Assembly: GCF_041051975.1 (NCBI RefSeq)
Contig: NZ_CP163435.1
Span: forward strand, 9,020,501 to 9,084,500
DNA from: Streptomyces sp. R21
GTDB lineage: Bacteria; Actinomycetota; Actinomycetes; Streptomycetales; Streptomycetaceae
DNA: 64,000 nt
Direction of reading: 5' to 3'
A program made the position numbers and the translations under genes. Shown here piece after piece: positions 7,568-16,002 of the stretch. Position 1 is the first letter of the stretch; the number at the start of each line of letters is the position of its first letter. The notes beneath the pieces are model-generated. The model was not told where the DNA came from. It saw only the letters and a program-made list of their open reading frames with translations, and ran no database searches.

Positions 7568-8647
7568 TCAGACGGAGCGGTGGTACTGGTCCGGCACGTG
7601 GACGTCGGCGCCGAGTTCCCGTGCCGCGAGGCGGGCGAAGGACGGGTTGCGCAGGAGCTCGCGGCCCAGCAGCACCGCGTCGGCCTCGCCGTTGGCGACG
7701 ATCTTCTCGGCCTGCTCGGCGTCCGTGATGAGGCCGACGGCGGCGACGGGCATCGGCGTCTCGTTCTTCACGCGGGCGGCGAAGGGGACCTGGTAGCCGG
7801 GGCCGACCGGGATGCGTACGCCGGAGGCGTTGCCGCCGGTGGAGACGTCGAGCAGGTCGATGCCGTGCTCGTGGAGCTGGGCGGCGAAACGGACGGTGTC
7901 GTCGGCGGTCCAGCCGTCCTCCTCCAGCCAGTCGGTGGCCGAGATGCGGAAGAAGAGCGGCTTGTCGTCCGGCCACACCTCCCGTACGGCGTCGACGACT
8001 TCGAGGGCGAAGCGGGTGCGGTTCTCGTACGAGCCGCCATAGGCGTCGGTGCGGCGGTTGGAGTGTGGCGAGAGGAACTCGTTGATCAAGTAGCCGTGGG
8101 CGCCGTGGAGTTCGGCCACCTCGAAACCGGCGGCGAGGGCGCGGCGGGCCGCGTCGGCGAACTGCCGCACGATCTCCTGGATCTCGGCCACGCTCAGCTC
8201 GGCGGGAACGGGGTGCCGCTCGTCGAACGCCAGCGGGCTCGGGCCGAGCGGCCGCCAACCGTAGGCGTCCGTGCCGACCGGCGCGCCGCCCTTCCAGGGG
8301 CGGTCGGTCGAGGCCTTGCGGCCGCTGTGCGCGAGCTGGATCGCGGGGACGGTGCCCTGGGCCACGAGGAAGCGGGTGATCCGGCGGAACGCCTCGACCT
8401 GGGTGTCGTTCCAGATACCGAGGTCGTACGGCGAGATGCGGCCCTCGGGGGACACGGCGGTGGCCTCGACGATGATCAGGCCCGTGCCCCCGGCGGCGCG
8501 GGCCGCGTAGTGCGCGAAGTGCCAGTCGGCCGGGGCGCCGGTCTCCGGGCCCTCCGGTGCGGCCGAGTACTGGCACATCGGGGGCATCCACACCCGGTTC
8601 GGGATGGTCAGCTCGCGCAGGGTGTAGGGCTCGAAGAGCGTGCTCAC
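7568..8647 (-). CDS. NADH:flavin oxidoreductase, old yellow enzyme class (YqjM/NamA-like)
   Basis: A 359-residue FMN-dependent ene-reductase with a TIM barrel. Landmarks of the thermophilic-like OYE subclass are LTIPNRVWMPPMCQYSA at the start, AIQLAHSGRKAS, the substrate-binding pair in ELHGAHGYLINEFLSP (two His), NRTDAYGGSYENRTRF, and the late FMN-phosphate loop GLITDAEQAEKIV. It reduces activated C=C bonds of enones or nitro compounds using NAD(P)H. A GTG at 8647 with GGAG six bases before it was preferred over the ATG twelve bases further up. It is divergent from an ArsR-type regulator with two palindromes in the gap, so it is probably derepressed by an electrophile or oxidant. Confidence 0.93.
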   Translation of the reverse strand: MSTLFEPYTLRELTIPNRVWMPPMCQYSAAPEGPETGAPADWHFAHYAARAAGGTGLIIVEATAVSPEGRISPYDLGIWNDTQVEAFRRITRFLVAQGTVPAIQLAHSGRKASTDRPWKGGAPVGTDAYGWRPLGPSPLAFDERHPVPAELSVAEIQEIVRQFADAARRALAAGFEVAELHGAHGYLINEFLSPHSNRRTDAYGGSYENRTRFALEVVDAVREVWPDDKPLFFRISATDWLEEDGWTADDTVRFAAQLHEHGIDLLDVSTGGNASGVRIPVGPGYQVPFAARVKNETPMPVAAVGLITDAEQAEKIVANGEADAVLLGRELLRNPSFARLAARELGADVHVPDQYHRSV

Positions 8648-8695
8648 GGCGGACTCCATTCGTCACGATTCGTCACGGGGCCGAGGTACGTCTCG

Positions 8696-8745
8696 TACGA
8701 TAGGCATCGTAGTACGGTAGATGTCAAACTACGAGAGATCTCGTA
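8696..8745. promoter_or_regulatory. Two ArsR-type operator palindromes
   Basis: Site one: TACGAT (8696-8701) and ATCGTA (8706-8711) around AGGC. Site two: TACGAGA (8730-8736) and TCTCGTA (8739-8745) around GA. Both share TACGA half-sites and lie between the divergent OYE and ArsR genes, so they probably control both promoters. Confidence 0.7.
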
Positions 8746-8787
8746 CCATGGAATCCGGTGGAGCCCCGTCCAAGCATTGGAGCTGCC

Positions 8788-9147
8788 GTGACGCCCGTCG
8801 CCCCGACTGCCGGCAGTCGGGATCTCCCGCACCCGCTGCCCGAGGAGATCCGTCTGGAGGGCGTGCTGCACGCGCTGTCCGACCCGCTGCGGCTGCAGGT
8901 CGTGCGAGAGCTCGCCGCCGACGGCGACGAGCTCTCGTGTTCGCACTTCGACCTGCCGGTCACCAAGTCCACCACCACGCACCACTTCCGAGTGCTGCGC
9001 GAGAGCGGAGTGATCCGGCAGGTCTACCGGGGCACGGCCAAGATGAACGGGCTGCGCGCGGACGACCTGGACGCGCTCTTTCCCGGCCTCCTGGACAGCG
9101 TCCTCGGCGCGGCCGCCCGACAGCAGGAGCGGCTGGCCGACGGCTGA
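8788..9147 (+). CDS. ArsR-type winged-helix transcriptional regulator
   Basis: A protein of 119 residues from the GTG at 8788, which has GGAG five bases upstream; a GTG at 8758 would add ten. The winged helix is visible as VLHALSDPLRLQVVRELAA, then LPVTKSTTTHHFRVLRESGV (recognition helix) and IRQVYRGTAKMNGLR (wing). There is no N-terminal CxC metal motif, and the only Cys (ELSCSHFDL) is at the start of helix three, which could sense an electrophile. Gene order and the two palindromes in the gap argue that it represses the divergent ene-reductase. Confidence 0.9.
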   Translation: MTPVAPTAGSRDLPHPLPEEIRLEGVLHALSDPLRLQVVRELAADGDELSCSHFDLPVTKSTTTHHFRVLRESGVIRQVYRGTAKMNGLRADDLDALFPGLLDSVLGAAARQQERLADG

Positions 9148-9176
9148 GACCACCGGCCAACCGGCCAACCGTCCGA

Positions 9177-10535
9177 TCAGGCGGTGACCTCGGCCTTGGC
9201 TCCGGTCTCAACGGGGCCCTCGGCCGAAGTCCCGCTGCCCGGCAGGTGGTTGAAGAGCAGGTTGAGCGCGATCGCCGTCAGGCACCCCGCGCTGATGCCG
9301 CTGTTCATCACCGTCTGGAACCAGTCGGGGAACTTCGCGTAGACCGTCGGCACTCCGACCGGCAGCAGGCCCACGGCCACCGACACGGCGACGACGGTCA
9401 GGTTGTGGTTGTCCTTGAAGTCCACCCGTGCCAGCGTCCGCAGACCACTCGCGGCGACGGTGCCGAACATCACCAGGCCCGCGCCGCCGAGCACCGGCGC
9501 CGGGATCGCGGCGACCACCGCGCCCAGCTTCGGCAGCAGGCCGAGCAGGACCAGCATGCCGCCGGAGGCCGCGACGACCCAGCGGCTGCGGACACGGGTC
9601 ATGCCGACGAGCCCCACGTTCTGCGCGTACGCCGTGTACGGGAACGTGTTGAACACGCCGCCCAGGACCGTGGACAGGCCGTCGGCCCGCAGGCCGTCGG
9701 AGAGCGAGCGCGGCTCTATCCTCCGGTCGGTCATCTCGCCGACCGCGATCAGGTCACCGGTCGTCTCGGTCATCGTCACCAGCGCCACGACCAGCATCGA
9801 GGCGATCGCGGAGGCGTGGAAGGTCGGCGCGCCGAAGTGGAACGGAGTGCTGATCCCGACCCAGTCGGCGTCACCGACCCCGCCGAAGTCCGTGAAGTCG
9901 AACGGCACGGCGACCGCCAGCCCCACGGCGATGCCGATCAGCACGGCGATCCGGCTCAGGAACACCGGGGCGAACCGCTGCACTCCGAGCACCACCGCGA
10001 GCACGAAGCCCGCCAGCGCCAGGTTCTTCGGCTCGCCGAAGTCCTTCGCGCCCACGCCGCCGGCCGCCCAGTTGCCCGCCACCGGCAGCAGCGAGACGCC
10101 GATGATCAGGATGACCGTGCCCGTGACGAGCGGCGGGAAGAAGCGCAGCAGCCGCCCGAAGACCGGGGCGAGCAGGACGATCGCAAGCCCGGCGACGATC
10201 ACGGAGCCGTAGATCGCAGGCAGTCCGCCGCCCGTCGTCCCGATGAGCACCATCGGCGAGACGGCCGCGAAGGTGCAGCCCTGCATGATCGGCAGCCGTA
10301 CGCCGAAGCGCCAGAAGCCCACGCACTGGATGAGCGTAGCGATGCCGCACACCAGCAGGTCCGCGGTGATCAGATACGCCAGATCGGCGGGCGACAGCTT
10401 CATCGCCCCGCCCACGATCAGCGGAACGGCCACCGCGCCCGCGTACATCGCGAGCACGTGCTGGAGCCCGAAGGCGGCCAGTCGGCTGATGGGCGGGACC
10501 TCGTCGACGGGATGCACGGGTGCTGTGGTCGCCAT
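9177..10535 (-). CDS. NCS2 family nucleobase:cation symporter (xanthine/uric acid permease type)
   Basis: A 452-residue permease with about 14 hydrophobic segments. It carries the NCS2 marks: GLQHVLAMYAGAVAVPLIVG in the first helix (QH motif), QCVGFWRFGVRLPIMQGCTF, the ETTGDLIAVGE segment, and NVGLVGMTRVRSRWVVAASG. These place it with xanthine/uric acid permeases such as PbuX and PucJ rather than the AzgA group. It imports a purine driven by the proton gradient; the exact base is not determinable. The ATG at 10535 follows CTGGAG at five bases. It appears monocistronic, and I see no purine riboswitch in the 200 bases upstream. Confidence 0.9.
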   Translation of the reverse strand: MATTAPVHPVDEVPPISRLAAFGLQHVLAMYAGAVAVPLIVGGAMKLSPADLAYLITADLLVCGIATLIQCVGFWRFGVRLPIMQGCTFAAVSPMVLIGTTGGGLPAIYGSVIVAGLAIVLLAPVFGRLLRFFPPLVTGTVILIIGVSLLPVAGNWAAGGVGAKDFGEPKNLALAGFVLAVVLGVQRFAPVFLSRIAVLIGIAVGLAVAVPFDFTDFGGVGDADWVGISTPFHFGAPTFHASAIASMLVVALVTMTETTGDLIAVGEMTDRRIEPRSLSDGLRADGLSTVLGGVFNTFPYTAYAQNVGLVGMTRVRSRWVVAASGGMLVLLGLLPKLGAVVAAIPAPVLGGAGLVMFGTVAASGLRTLARVDFKDNHNLTVVAVSVAVGLLPVGVPTVYAKFPDWFQTVMNSGISAGCLTAIALNLLFNHLPGSGTSAEGPVETGAKAEVTA

Positions 10536-10742
10536 GGGCACTCCAGGAGCGGCGGGTGGAACGGGGAAGGTCGAACAGCACGAGACCGTAAGGGGCTTGA
10601 ACAGTTTGTTGATTTCCGGGTTGTTGCCGGTGTGTGTCGCAGCCCCCGGACGGCATTCGGCCTGCTAGGGGACCGTCCGTAGCGCCTCGGCGGCCCGTCC
10701 TGCTGTGGAGACTCCCTGCGACTCCCAAGCCGTACGGGCCCG

Positions 10743-12092
10743 CTACGAACCCGCCCCACGCGCCGCCGCCAGCAGTGACGTCCAGTCGGGAAGTTTGACC
10801 ACGCCCCGCCCGAGCGAGGCCCCGAGCTCGGCCTCGGCCCGCTCGATCGCCTGCCACCCCGTCCAGTCGACCGGAGTCGCCCCCTCCGCGCGCAGCACCG
10901 TGAGCGGATCCTCGGGCAGTTCCCGTCGTACGAGCATGGCGGCGTCCTCCAGCAGGGAGGTCACCGTCTCCTTGGCGCACGGCCGGTTGGTGCCGATGAC
11001 GCCGGTCGGCCCGCGTTTGATCCAGCCCGCCACGTACTCGCCCGGCGCGATCGCGCCCTCGCGCAGGACCCGCCCCGCACTGTGCGGCACGGTGGCGCGC
11101 TCCGCGTCGAACGGCAGCCCCTCCAGCGGCACCCCGCGATAGCCGACCGAGCGCAGCACCAGCTGCGCCTCGATGTCCTCGTACCGGCCCGTGCCCGTCA
11201 CCCCGCCGTTCCCGTCCGGGACGGTCCGCTCGAAGCGCACCGCGCCCACGCGGCCCCGGTCGGGCAGCAGTTCGACCGGGCGCAGGAAGAAGCGCAGCCG
11301 GATGCGGCGCGCCCGGCCCTGCGGCGGAGCGGTGGCCCAGCCGCGCAGCACCTCCACATTGCGCCGGTTGGCGGCGGGCAGCCCGGAAGGGTCGGCGCAG
11401 GCCGGGTCGAGCGCCAACTCCTCCGGATCCACGACGACTTCGGTGTCCGGCAGTGCGCCCAGCTCGCGCAGCTCCTTGGTGGTGAAGCGGGCCTGCGAGG
11501 GGCCGCGCCGGCCCACCATGCTGATCTCCGTGACATGGCTCGCGGCCAGTGCGGTGAGAGCCTCCTGCGGCATGTCGGTGGGGCTCAGCTCGGCGGCGCC
11601 GCGGGCCAGCATCCGGGTCACGTCGACGGCGACGTTCCCGACGCCGATGACCACGGCCGTCCGGGCGCCGAGCACGAACCCGTCGGCGACGGAGTCGGGG
11701 TGTGCGCTGTACCAGGACACGAACTCGGTCGCCGACCAGCTGCCCGGCAGATCCTCGCCCGGCACCCCGAGATGGCGGTCGGTGGCGGCGCCCACGCAGT
11801 AGACCACCGCGTGATACAGCTCCCGCAGCCGCTCCGTCGGCACCCCGCCCGGACCGACCTGGACACCGCCCAGGAAGCGCACCTGCCCGTGCTCCAGGAC
11901 CGCCCGCAGATTGTTCTGCAGCGACTTGATCTTCTCGTGGTCGGGCGCCACTCCGTAGCGCACCAGGCCATAGGGGCAGGGCAGCCGGTCCAGTACGTCC
12001 ACCCGTATGTCGGGCACCTGGCTCTGCTGGACAAGACTCTGGGCGGTGTAGACCCCGCTGGGCCCCGAGCCGACGACGGCGACATGCAGCAC
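10743..12092 (-). CDS. fprA: Ferredoxin/adrenodoxin-NADP+ reductase (FprA-like)
   Basis: A 449-residue flavoprotein of the adrenodoxin-reductase family; mycobacterial FprA has 456. FAD site: VAVVGSGPSGVYTAQSL at the N-terminus. The conserved PYGLVRYGVAPDHEKIKSLQ follows, then an NADP-binding fold with VVIGVGNVAVDVTRMLARG, VGRRGPSQARFT, and the C-terminal GWIKRGPTGVIGTNRPCAKET. It passes electrons between NADPH and ferredoxins, often for cytochrome P450s. The GTG start was chosen for the AGGAG at seven bases and because the Rossmann strand begins immediately; the frame continues upstream without a better site. No ferredoxin or P450 gene is adjacent. Confidence 0.93.
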   Translation of the reverse strand: MLHVAVVGSGPSGVYTAQSLVQQSQVPDIRVDVLDRLPCPYGLVRYGVAPDHEKIKSLQNNLRAVLEHGQVRFLGGVQVGPGGVPTERLRELYHAVVYCVGAATDRHLGVPGEDLPGSWSATEFVSWYSAHPDSVADGFVLGARTAVVIGVGNVAVDVTRMLARGAAELSPTDMPQEALTALAASHVTEISMVGRRGPSQARFTTKELRELGALPDTEVVVDPEELALDPACADPSGLPAANRRNVEVLRGWATAPPQGRARRIRLRFFLRPVELLPDRGRVGAVRFERTVPDGNGGVTGTGRYEDIEAQLVLRSVGYRGVPLEGLPFDAERATVPHSAGRVLREGAIAPGEYVAGWIKRGPTGVIGTNRPCAKETVTSLLEDAAMLVRRELPEDPLTVLRAEGATPVDWTGWQAIERAEAELGASLGRGVVKLPDWTSLLAAARGAGS

Positions 12093-12266
12093 GGCGGAAC
12101 TCCTAACCCCAACGTGCGAGGAGATCGCTGATGGCTCCAGCATCGCACCGCCCGGGGCCTGAGGGGAGAGGGAGCGAGTGCGCGGCTGGTCCGACGGGGT
12201 GCCGCGCGCGCCTCTCCCGCGCGTGCCTATTCGCATTGAATGTGATCATGCGGTTACGTTCTGTAT

Positions 12267-12818
12267 GTGCTAGAAGCATCCTTTCTTAATCTTTCTGATC
12301 GTTATCAGCCGGATGGTGCGGTGTCCGTGTGGCCCGCGTGGGAAGTGCAGGAGCACGAGAGCGCCATGTCCTGGTACCACGAGATCGCCACCTCGTGGTT
12401 CAACGTCCGGCTCGCCTTCGCGGACGGCGCCCAGGTCGACGTCCTCGCCGTGGTGTCCGACGGATCCGTCTCCATCGAGGACGTCCGCGCCCAACCTCCG
12501 CTGTCCCTGGACGACTTGGCGGTCCTCGCCGACTGGATCGAGGAACCGCTCTTCGAGGCGTGCGGCATCGGCACGGGCATCGAGCCGCCGTACGAACCCC
12601 AGGCGGACGAACCGCCGAGCCGTGCCCGGCAGGCCTGGCCGCGCGGCCAGGAGGGCACCCGGCTCGTCGCCGAGGAGTACCGGGCGGCCCAGGAGGACGG
12701 GGTGGACCCGGTGCTCGCGGTCATGTGCGCCACCGGCCACAGCCGCCGCCGCACGCTCAGGCTCATCGCCGGGGCGCGCGACGCGGGATACCTGACGCCT
12801 CGTCACGCACGGCGCTGA
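12267..12818 (+). CDS. DUF6214 family protein
   Basis: A protein of up to 183 residues conserved in Streptomyces with unknown function. The core VWPAWEVQEHESAMSWYHEI, then FNVRLAFADGAQVDVLAVVS, VSIEDVRAQPPLSLDDLAVL and ADWIEEPLFEACG, is the DUF6214 signature. The C-terminal part, VLAVMCATGHSRRRTLRLIA then GARDAGYL, resembles a small helix-turn-helix-like tail. No good ribosome site precedes the GTG at 12267; the GTG at 12321 (reading VSVWPAW) is an equally plausible start and would give 165 residues. No signal peptide or membrane segment is present, so it is cytoplasmic. Confidence 0.75.
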   Translation: MLEASFLNLSDRYQPDGAVSVWPAWEVQEHESAMSWYHEIATSWFNVRLAFADGAQVDVLAVVSDGSVSIEDVRAQPPLSLDDLAVLADWIEEPLFEACGIGTGIEPPYEPQADEPPSRARQAWPRGQEGTRLVAEEYRAAQEDGVDPVLAVMCATGHSRRRTLRLIAGARDAGYLTPRHARR

Positions 12819-12842
12819 GCAGCCCTGTTGGGGCAGGATGCG

Positions 12843-13466
12843 TCACGACATGTCGCGCATCCTGCCGATCTCGCTCGTCTGCTGAGCGATCACGTCGTCG
12901 GCCATCTCCTCGATCTGGATGTTGTTGCCCTGGGCCTTCACGTCCGTGGCCATCGTGATCGCCCCGTCGTGGTGCGTGATCATCAGCTTCAGGAAGAGCC
13001 TGTCGAACGCCTTGCCCCGCGCCGCGCGCAGCGACTTCAGCTGCGCATCGGTCGCCATGCCGGGCATCGTCTCGTGCTGGTGCCCCGCGGCTTTCTTCCC
13101 GCCGCCGTGCGCCTTCAACCAGCTCTGCATGCTGGCGATCTCCGGACTCTGCGCGGCAGCGATCCGCTCGGCGAGCCGCTGGACCTTGCTCGACTCGGCG
13201 TGCTTCGGGGCGAGTTCGGTCATCGTCAGGGCCTGCGTGTGGTGCTCGATCATCATGCGCGCGTACGCGAAGTCCGCCGAGTTGGGGGAGTCGTCCTCGG
13301 CCCGGCGCTTCTCCGCGTCCTTGGCCGAGAGCGTCTCGGCGGCCTCACCCGGCCTGCCCGGCGCGATCACCGAAGGTCCGTTCCCCTTACCGGACTTGGG
13401 GGTGGAGTCGGAGTCGCAGCCCGCGAGTGCGAGTACGGCGATGACCAGTGACGCGGAAACTTTCAT
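12843..13466 (-). CDS. DUF305 family lipoprotein
   Basis: A 207-residue lipoprotein: a short signal peptide ends in the lipobox LALAGC, then a charged linker, then a DUF305 domain. The domain has two similar halves. The first contains FAYARMMIEHHTQALTMTEL, the second FLKLMITHHDGAITMATDV, each with the paired histidines and methionines typical of DUF305/CopM proteins, which bind copper or other metals at the cell surface. HQHETMPGM adds further ligands. The start at 13466 gives a normal signal peptide. It is divergent from the LVIVD gene, and in actinobacteria the two families are often neighbours. Confidence 0.87.
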   Translation of the reverse strand: MKVSASLVIAVLALAGCDSDSTPKSGKGNGPSVIAPGRPGEAAETLSAKDAEKRRAEDDSPNSADFAYARMMIEHHTQALTMTELAPKHAESSKVQRLAERIAAAQSPEIASMQSWLKAHGGGKKAAGHQHETMPGMATDAQLKSLRAARGKAFDRLFLKLMITHHDGAITMATDVKAQGNNIQIEEMADDVIAQQTSEIGRMRDMS

Positions 13467-13529
13467 TACGAGTACGTTGCCATCTGTTGATCTGCCCATG
13501 AGGAAGACGATACTTCGGAGGTCCGTGAA

Positions 13530-13547
13530 CCGTTCGCGTGCGAACGG
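13530..13547. promoter_or_regulatory. 8-base-arm palindrome between DUF305 and LVIVD genes
   Basis: CCGTTCGC (13530-13537) and GCGAACGG (13540-13547) around GT, 17 bases before the LVIVD start and 63 bases before the DUF305 start. It is a candidate operator for the divergent pair. Confidence 0.5.
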
Positions 13548-13564
13548 CACCTAGGGAGGACACA

Positions 13565-15067
13565 GTGACCCTGTTGAACGAATCCCGAACGCGGCGCAGA
13601 CGCCTCGGAGTTGCCGCCGCGGCGGCCGGACTCCTGGCCGCGCTGCTCACGGCCGGTCCGGCGGCCGCGACCCCCGACCCCGGGGACACCCCGGCCACGC
13701 AGGAAGCCGTATCCAGGAGCACGGCCGCCGACGCCGCCGCGGCGGTGGCGAGCGGCGAGATACCCGGCCAGGACGAGATCGTCCACTCCGACAACATCGA
13801 GCACCTCGCCAACGTCCCCAAGGAGGCCTTCACCGGCCTCAATTCGGACCTCGCCTTCCAGGGCAGGTACGCGTTCGCCGGCAACTACGACGGCTTCCGC
13901 ATCTTCGACATCAGCGACCCCGAAGCTCCGAAGACGGTCGCGCAGGTGCTCTGCCCCGGCTCGCAGAACGACATCTCCGTCTCCGGGAACCTGCTCTTCC
14001 TGTCCACCGACTCCTCGCGCAGCGACAGTTCCTGCAACAGCACCACGCAGCCCGCGACCGAGAAGTCCTCGTGGGAGGGCATGAAGGTCTTCGACATCAG
14101 CGACAAGGCGAACCCGAAGTACGTCGCTGCCGTCGAGACCGCGTGCGGCTCCCACACCCACTCGCTGGTGCCCGAGCGCGGAAACGTCTTCATCTACGTC
14201 TCCTCGTACTCGCCGAGCGCCACCTTCCCCGACTGCCAGCCGCCGCACGACGGCATCTCCGTCATCAAGGTGCCCCGAAAGGCCCCCGAAAAGGCGGCAG
14301 TCGTGAACTTCCCGGTGCTCTTTCCCGGCGAGGGGCCCGACGGCGGCGGAAACCCCGGCGCGCCCACCAACCCGGGCGTCTCCAAGACCACCGGCTGCCA
14401 CGACATCACGGTGCTGCCGTCCAAGGACCTCGCCGCGGGCGCCTGCATGGGCGACGGCATCCTCTTCTCGATCAAGGACCCGGAGCACCCCAAGGTCATC
14501 GACCAGGTCGAGGACAACGTGAATTTCGCGTTCTGGCACTCGGCGACCTTCAACCAGAAGGCCAACAAGGTCGTGTTCACCGATGAGTTGGGCGGCGGCA
14601 GCGGGGCGACCTGCAACGAGGCCACCGGTCCGACGCGTGGCGCGGACGGCATCTACGACATCGTCGGCAAGGGCGACGACCGCAGGCTCGTCTTCAAGAG
14701 CTACTACAAGATCCCCCGCCTCCAGGCCGACACCGAGAACTGCGTGGCCCACAACGGCTCGCTGATCCCGGTCAAGGGCAAGGACCTCATGGTCCAGGCC
14801 TGGTACCAGGGCGGCGTCTCCGTCTGGGACTTCACCGACTCAGCGAAGCCGAAGGAGATCGCGTACTTCGAGCGCGGCCCGCTCACCACCGACAAGATCA
14901 CGGTCGGCGGTTCCTGGTCGGCGTACTACTACAACGGCTACATCTACTCCAACGACATCGCCAAGGGCTTCGACGTGCTGAAGCTCAGCGACCGGCGCAC
15001 GGACCCGGCACGGCGCGTCCACCTGAGCGAGCTCAACGTCCAGACGCAGCCCGACTACTTCGACTGA
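13565..15067 (+). CDS. Secreted LVIVD-repeat beta-propeller protein
   Basis: A 500-residue exported protein. The signal peptide has an RTRRRRLGV start and a hydrophobic run ending TAGPAAA. The mature part has repeats of the form YAFAGNYDGFRIFDISDPEA, KVFDISDKANPKYV, FSIKDPEHPKVIDQV and SVWDFTDSAKPKEIAYF, the LVIVD repeats of a surface beta-propeller. Histidines in SHTHSLV, GCHDIT, FWHSATF and AHNGSLI line up with the blade tops and could bind metal, which would fit the divergent DUF305 lipoprotein. GGGAGGA precedes the GTG start. The function is unknown. A 34-base tandem duplication begins inside its last codons. Confidence 0.85.
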   Translation: MTLLNESRTRRRRLGVAAAAAGLLAALLTAGPAAATPDPGDTPATQEAVSRSTAADAAAAVASGEIPGQDEIVHSDNIEHLANVPKEAFTGLNSDLAFQGRYAFAGNYDGFRIFDISDPEAPKTVAQVLCPGSQNDISVSGNLLFLSTDSSRSDSSCNSTTQPATEKSSWEGMKVFDISDKANPKYVAAVETACGSHTHSLVPERGNVFIYVSSYSPSATFPDCQPPHDGISVIKVPRKAPEKAAVVNFPVLFPGEGPDGGGNPGAPTNPGVSKTTGCHDITVLPSKDLAAGACMGDGILFSIKDPEHPKVIDQVEDNVNFAFWHSATFNQKANKVVFTDELGGGSGATCNEATGPTRGADGIYDIVGKGDDRRLVFKSYYKIPRLQADTENCVAHNGSLIPVKGKDLMVQAWYQGGVSVWDFTDSAKPKEIAYFERGPLTTDKITVGGSWSAYYYNGYIYSNDIAKGFDVLKLSDRRTDPARRVHLSELNVQTQPDYFD

Positions 15068-15138
15068 CCGGAACGTCCGTCGGCCCGACCACTTCGACGG
15101 ACCGGAACGTCCGTCGGCCGTCTACGTCGACTGACCGG
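15057..15138. repeat. 34-base tandem repeat across two gene ends
   Basis: Unit one (15057-15085) and unit two (15091-15119) match at 28 of 29 bases with a 34-base period; a partial third unit starts at 15124. The array begins in the last codons of the LVIVD gene and runs into the stop of the convergent TetR gene. Confidence 0.8.
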
Positions 15139-15838
15139 CACTCTCGCCGGCCTCCGCGGCCGGATCGGCGGCCGGATCCGCGGTGCGGCTCTCCGTCGCG
15201 AAGAACCGCGACAGATCCGTGTCGTGCGTCCCGCCGGGCACCTCGGTGTCCGGCGGGACACCCAGCTCCCAGTCCAGCCGGTACCGCTCGAACAGCTCGG
15301 CCCGCAGCGTGGGGATCGGCATCGGCACACCCGGCACGAGGGCCGCGTACACCGCGCCCATGAGCAGCGCGCGCAGCATCGGGTAGTCGGCGGCGGCGTC
15401 CGTCGGGCCGTGGCGGGCGACCGTCTCGCCCAGCAGCTCCGCGAGCCGCTTCTGCTCCGGGCACTGCACGAATCCCTCGGCCTGCATCAGCCCGGCCATG
15501 TGCTGGCGCATCAGGACCGGCCGGTCCCGGGCCAGGCCCAGGATCGCGTCGATGGCCCGCGCCATCCGCTCCTGGCCGTCCGCGGTGCGCGGTTCGCGCT
15601 CCAGCGCCTCCTCCAGTGTGCGGTGCATCAACCGGTGCACGGCCGACTGCACCAGCTGGCGTTTGCCGGGGAAGTAGTACGACACCAGTCCACGCGCCGA
15701 GCCCGCCCGGTCCGCGATGTCCCCGAGCGTCGTCGCCTCGTAGCCACGCTCGCTCACCAGCTCCACCGCTGCCTGCAGAAGCCGCTCCCGGGAACGCCGC
15801 CGCAACTCTTCATTGACCGAGGGGCTTCGCGGGGACAT
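15122..15838 (-). CDS. TetR/AcrR family regulator
   Basis: A 238-residue regulator with the N-terminal head RERLLQAAVELVSERGYEAT, then LGDIADRAGSARGLVSYYFP and GKRQLV. The ligand domain is larger than average and ends in an Ala/Pro-rich disordered tail (TADPAADPAAEAGES). The ATG follows AGGAG, and a near-perfect palindrome (15853-15873) lies just after a TATAGT -10 element on the minus strand, so autorepression is very likely. Targets other than itself are not evident. The stop codon lies inside the 34-base tandem repeat shared with the convergent gene. Confidence 0.9.
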   Translation of the reverse strand: MSPRSPSVNEELRRRSRERLLQAAVELVSERGYEATTLGDIADRAGSARGLVSYYFPGKRQLVQSAVHRLMHRTLEEALEREPRTADGQERMARAIDAILGLARDRPVLMRQHMAGLMQAEGFVQCPEQKRLAELLGETVARHGPTDAAADYPMLRALLMGAVYAALVPGVPMPIPTLRAELFERYRLDWELGVPPDTEVPGGTHDTDLSRFFATESRTADPAADPAAEAGESAGQST

Positions 15839-15852
15839 CCTGTAACTCCTGC

Positions 15853-15873
15853 GTTGACTGGCTGCCAGCCAAC
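15853..15873. promoter_or_regulatory. TetR operator palindrome
   Basis: GTTGACTGGC (15853-15862) and GCCAGCCAAC (15864-15873) pair at nine of ten positions around one T. On the minus strand the site directly follows the -10 element TATAGT, the classic place for an autorepressor. Confidence 0.7.
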
Positions 15874-16002
15874 TATACTCAGCGCGTCCGGGCCAGACCT
15901 TCTCAGGGCTGCTCCGGGCTGCCTTCTGCTCTGGGTGACGCGGGGGATCATCCAGGGCAGAAGGCGGGGGAGAGAGCCGTGTCGGGTGGGGGCCTGACAC
16001 GG

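Noticed and set aside
10560..10740. Purine riboswitch upstream of the NCS2 permease
   Set aside because: No conserved paired junction or loop-loop pattern could be seen; the gap appears to be ordinary promoter DNA.
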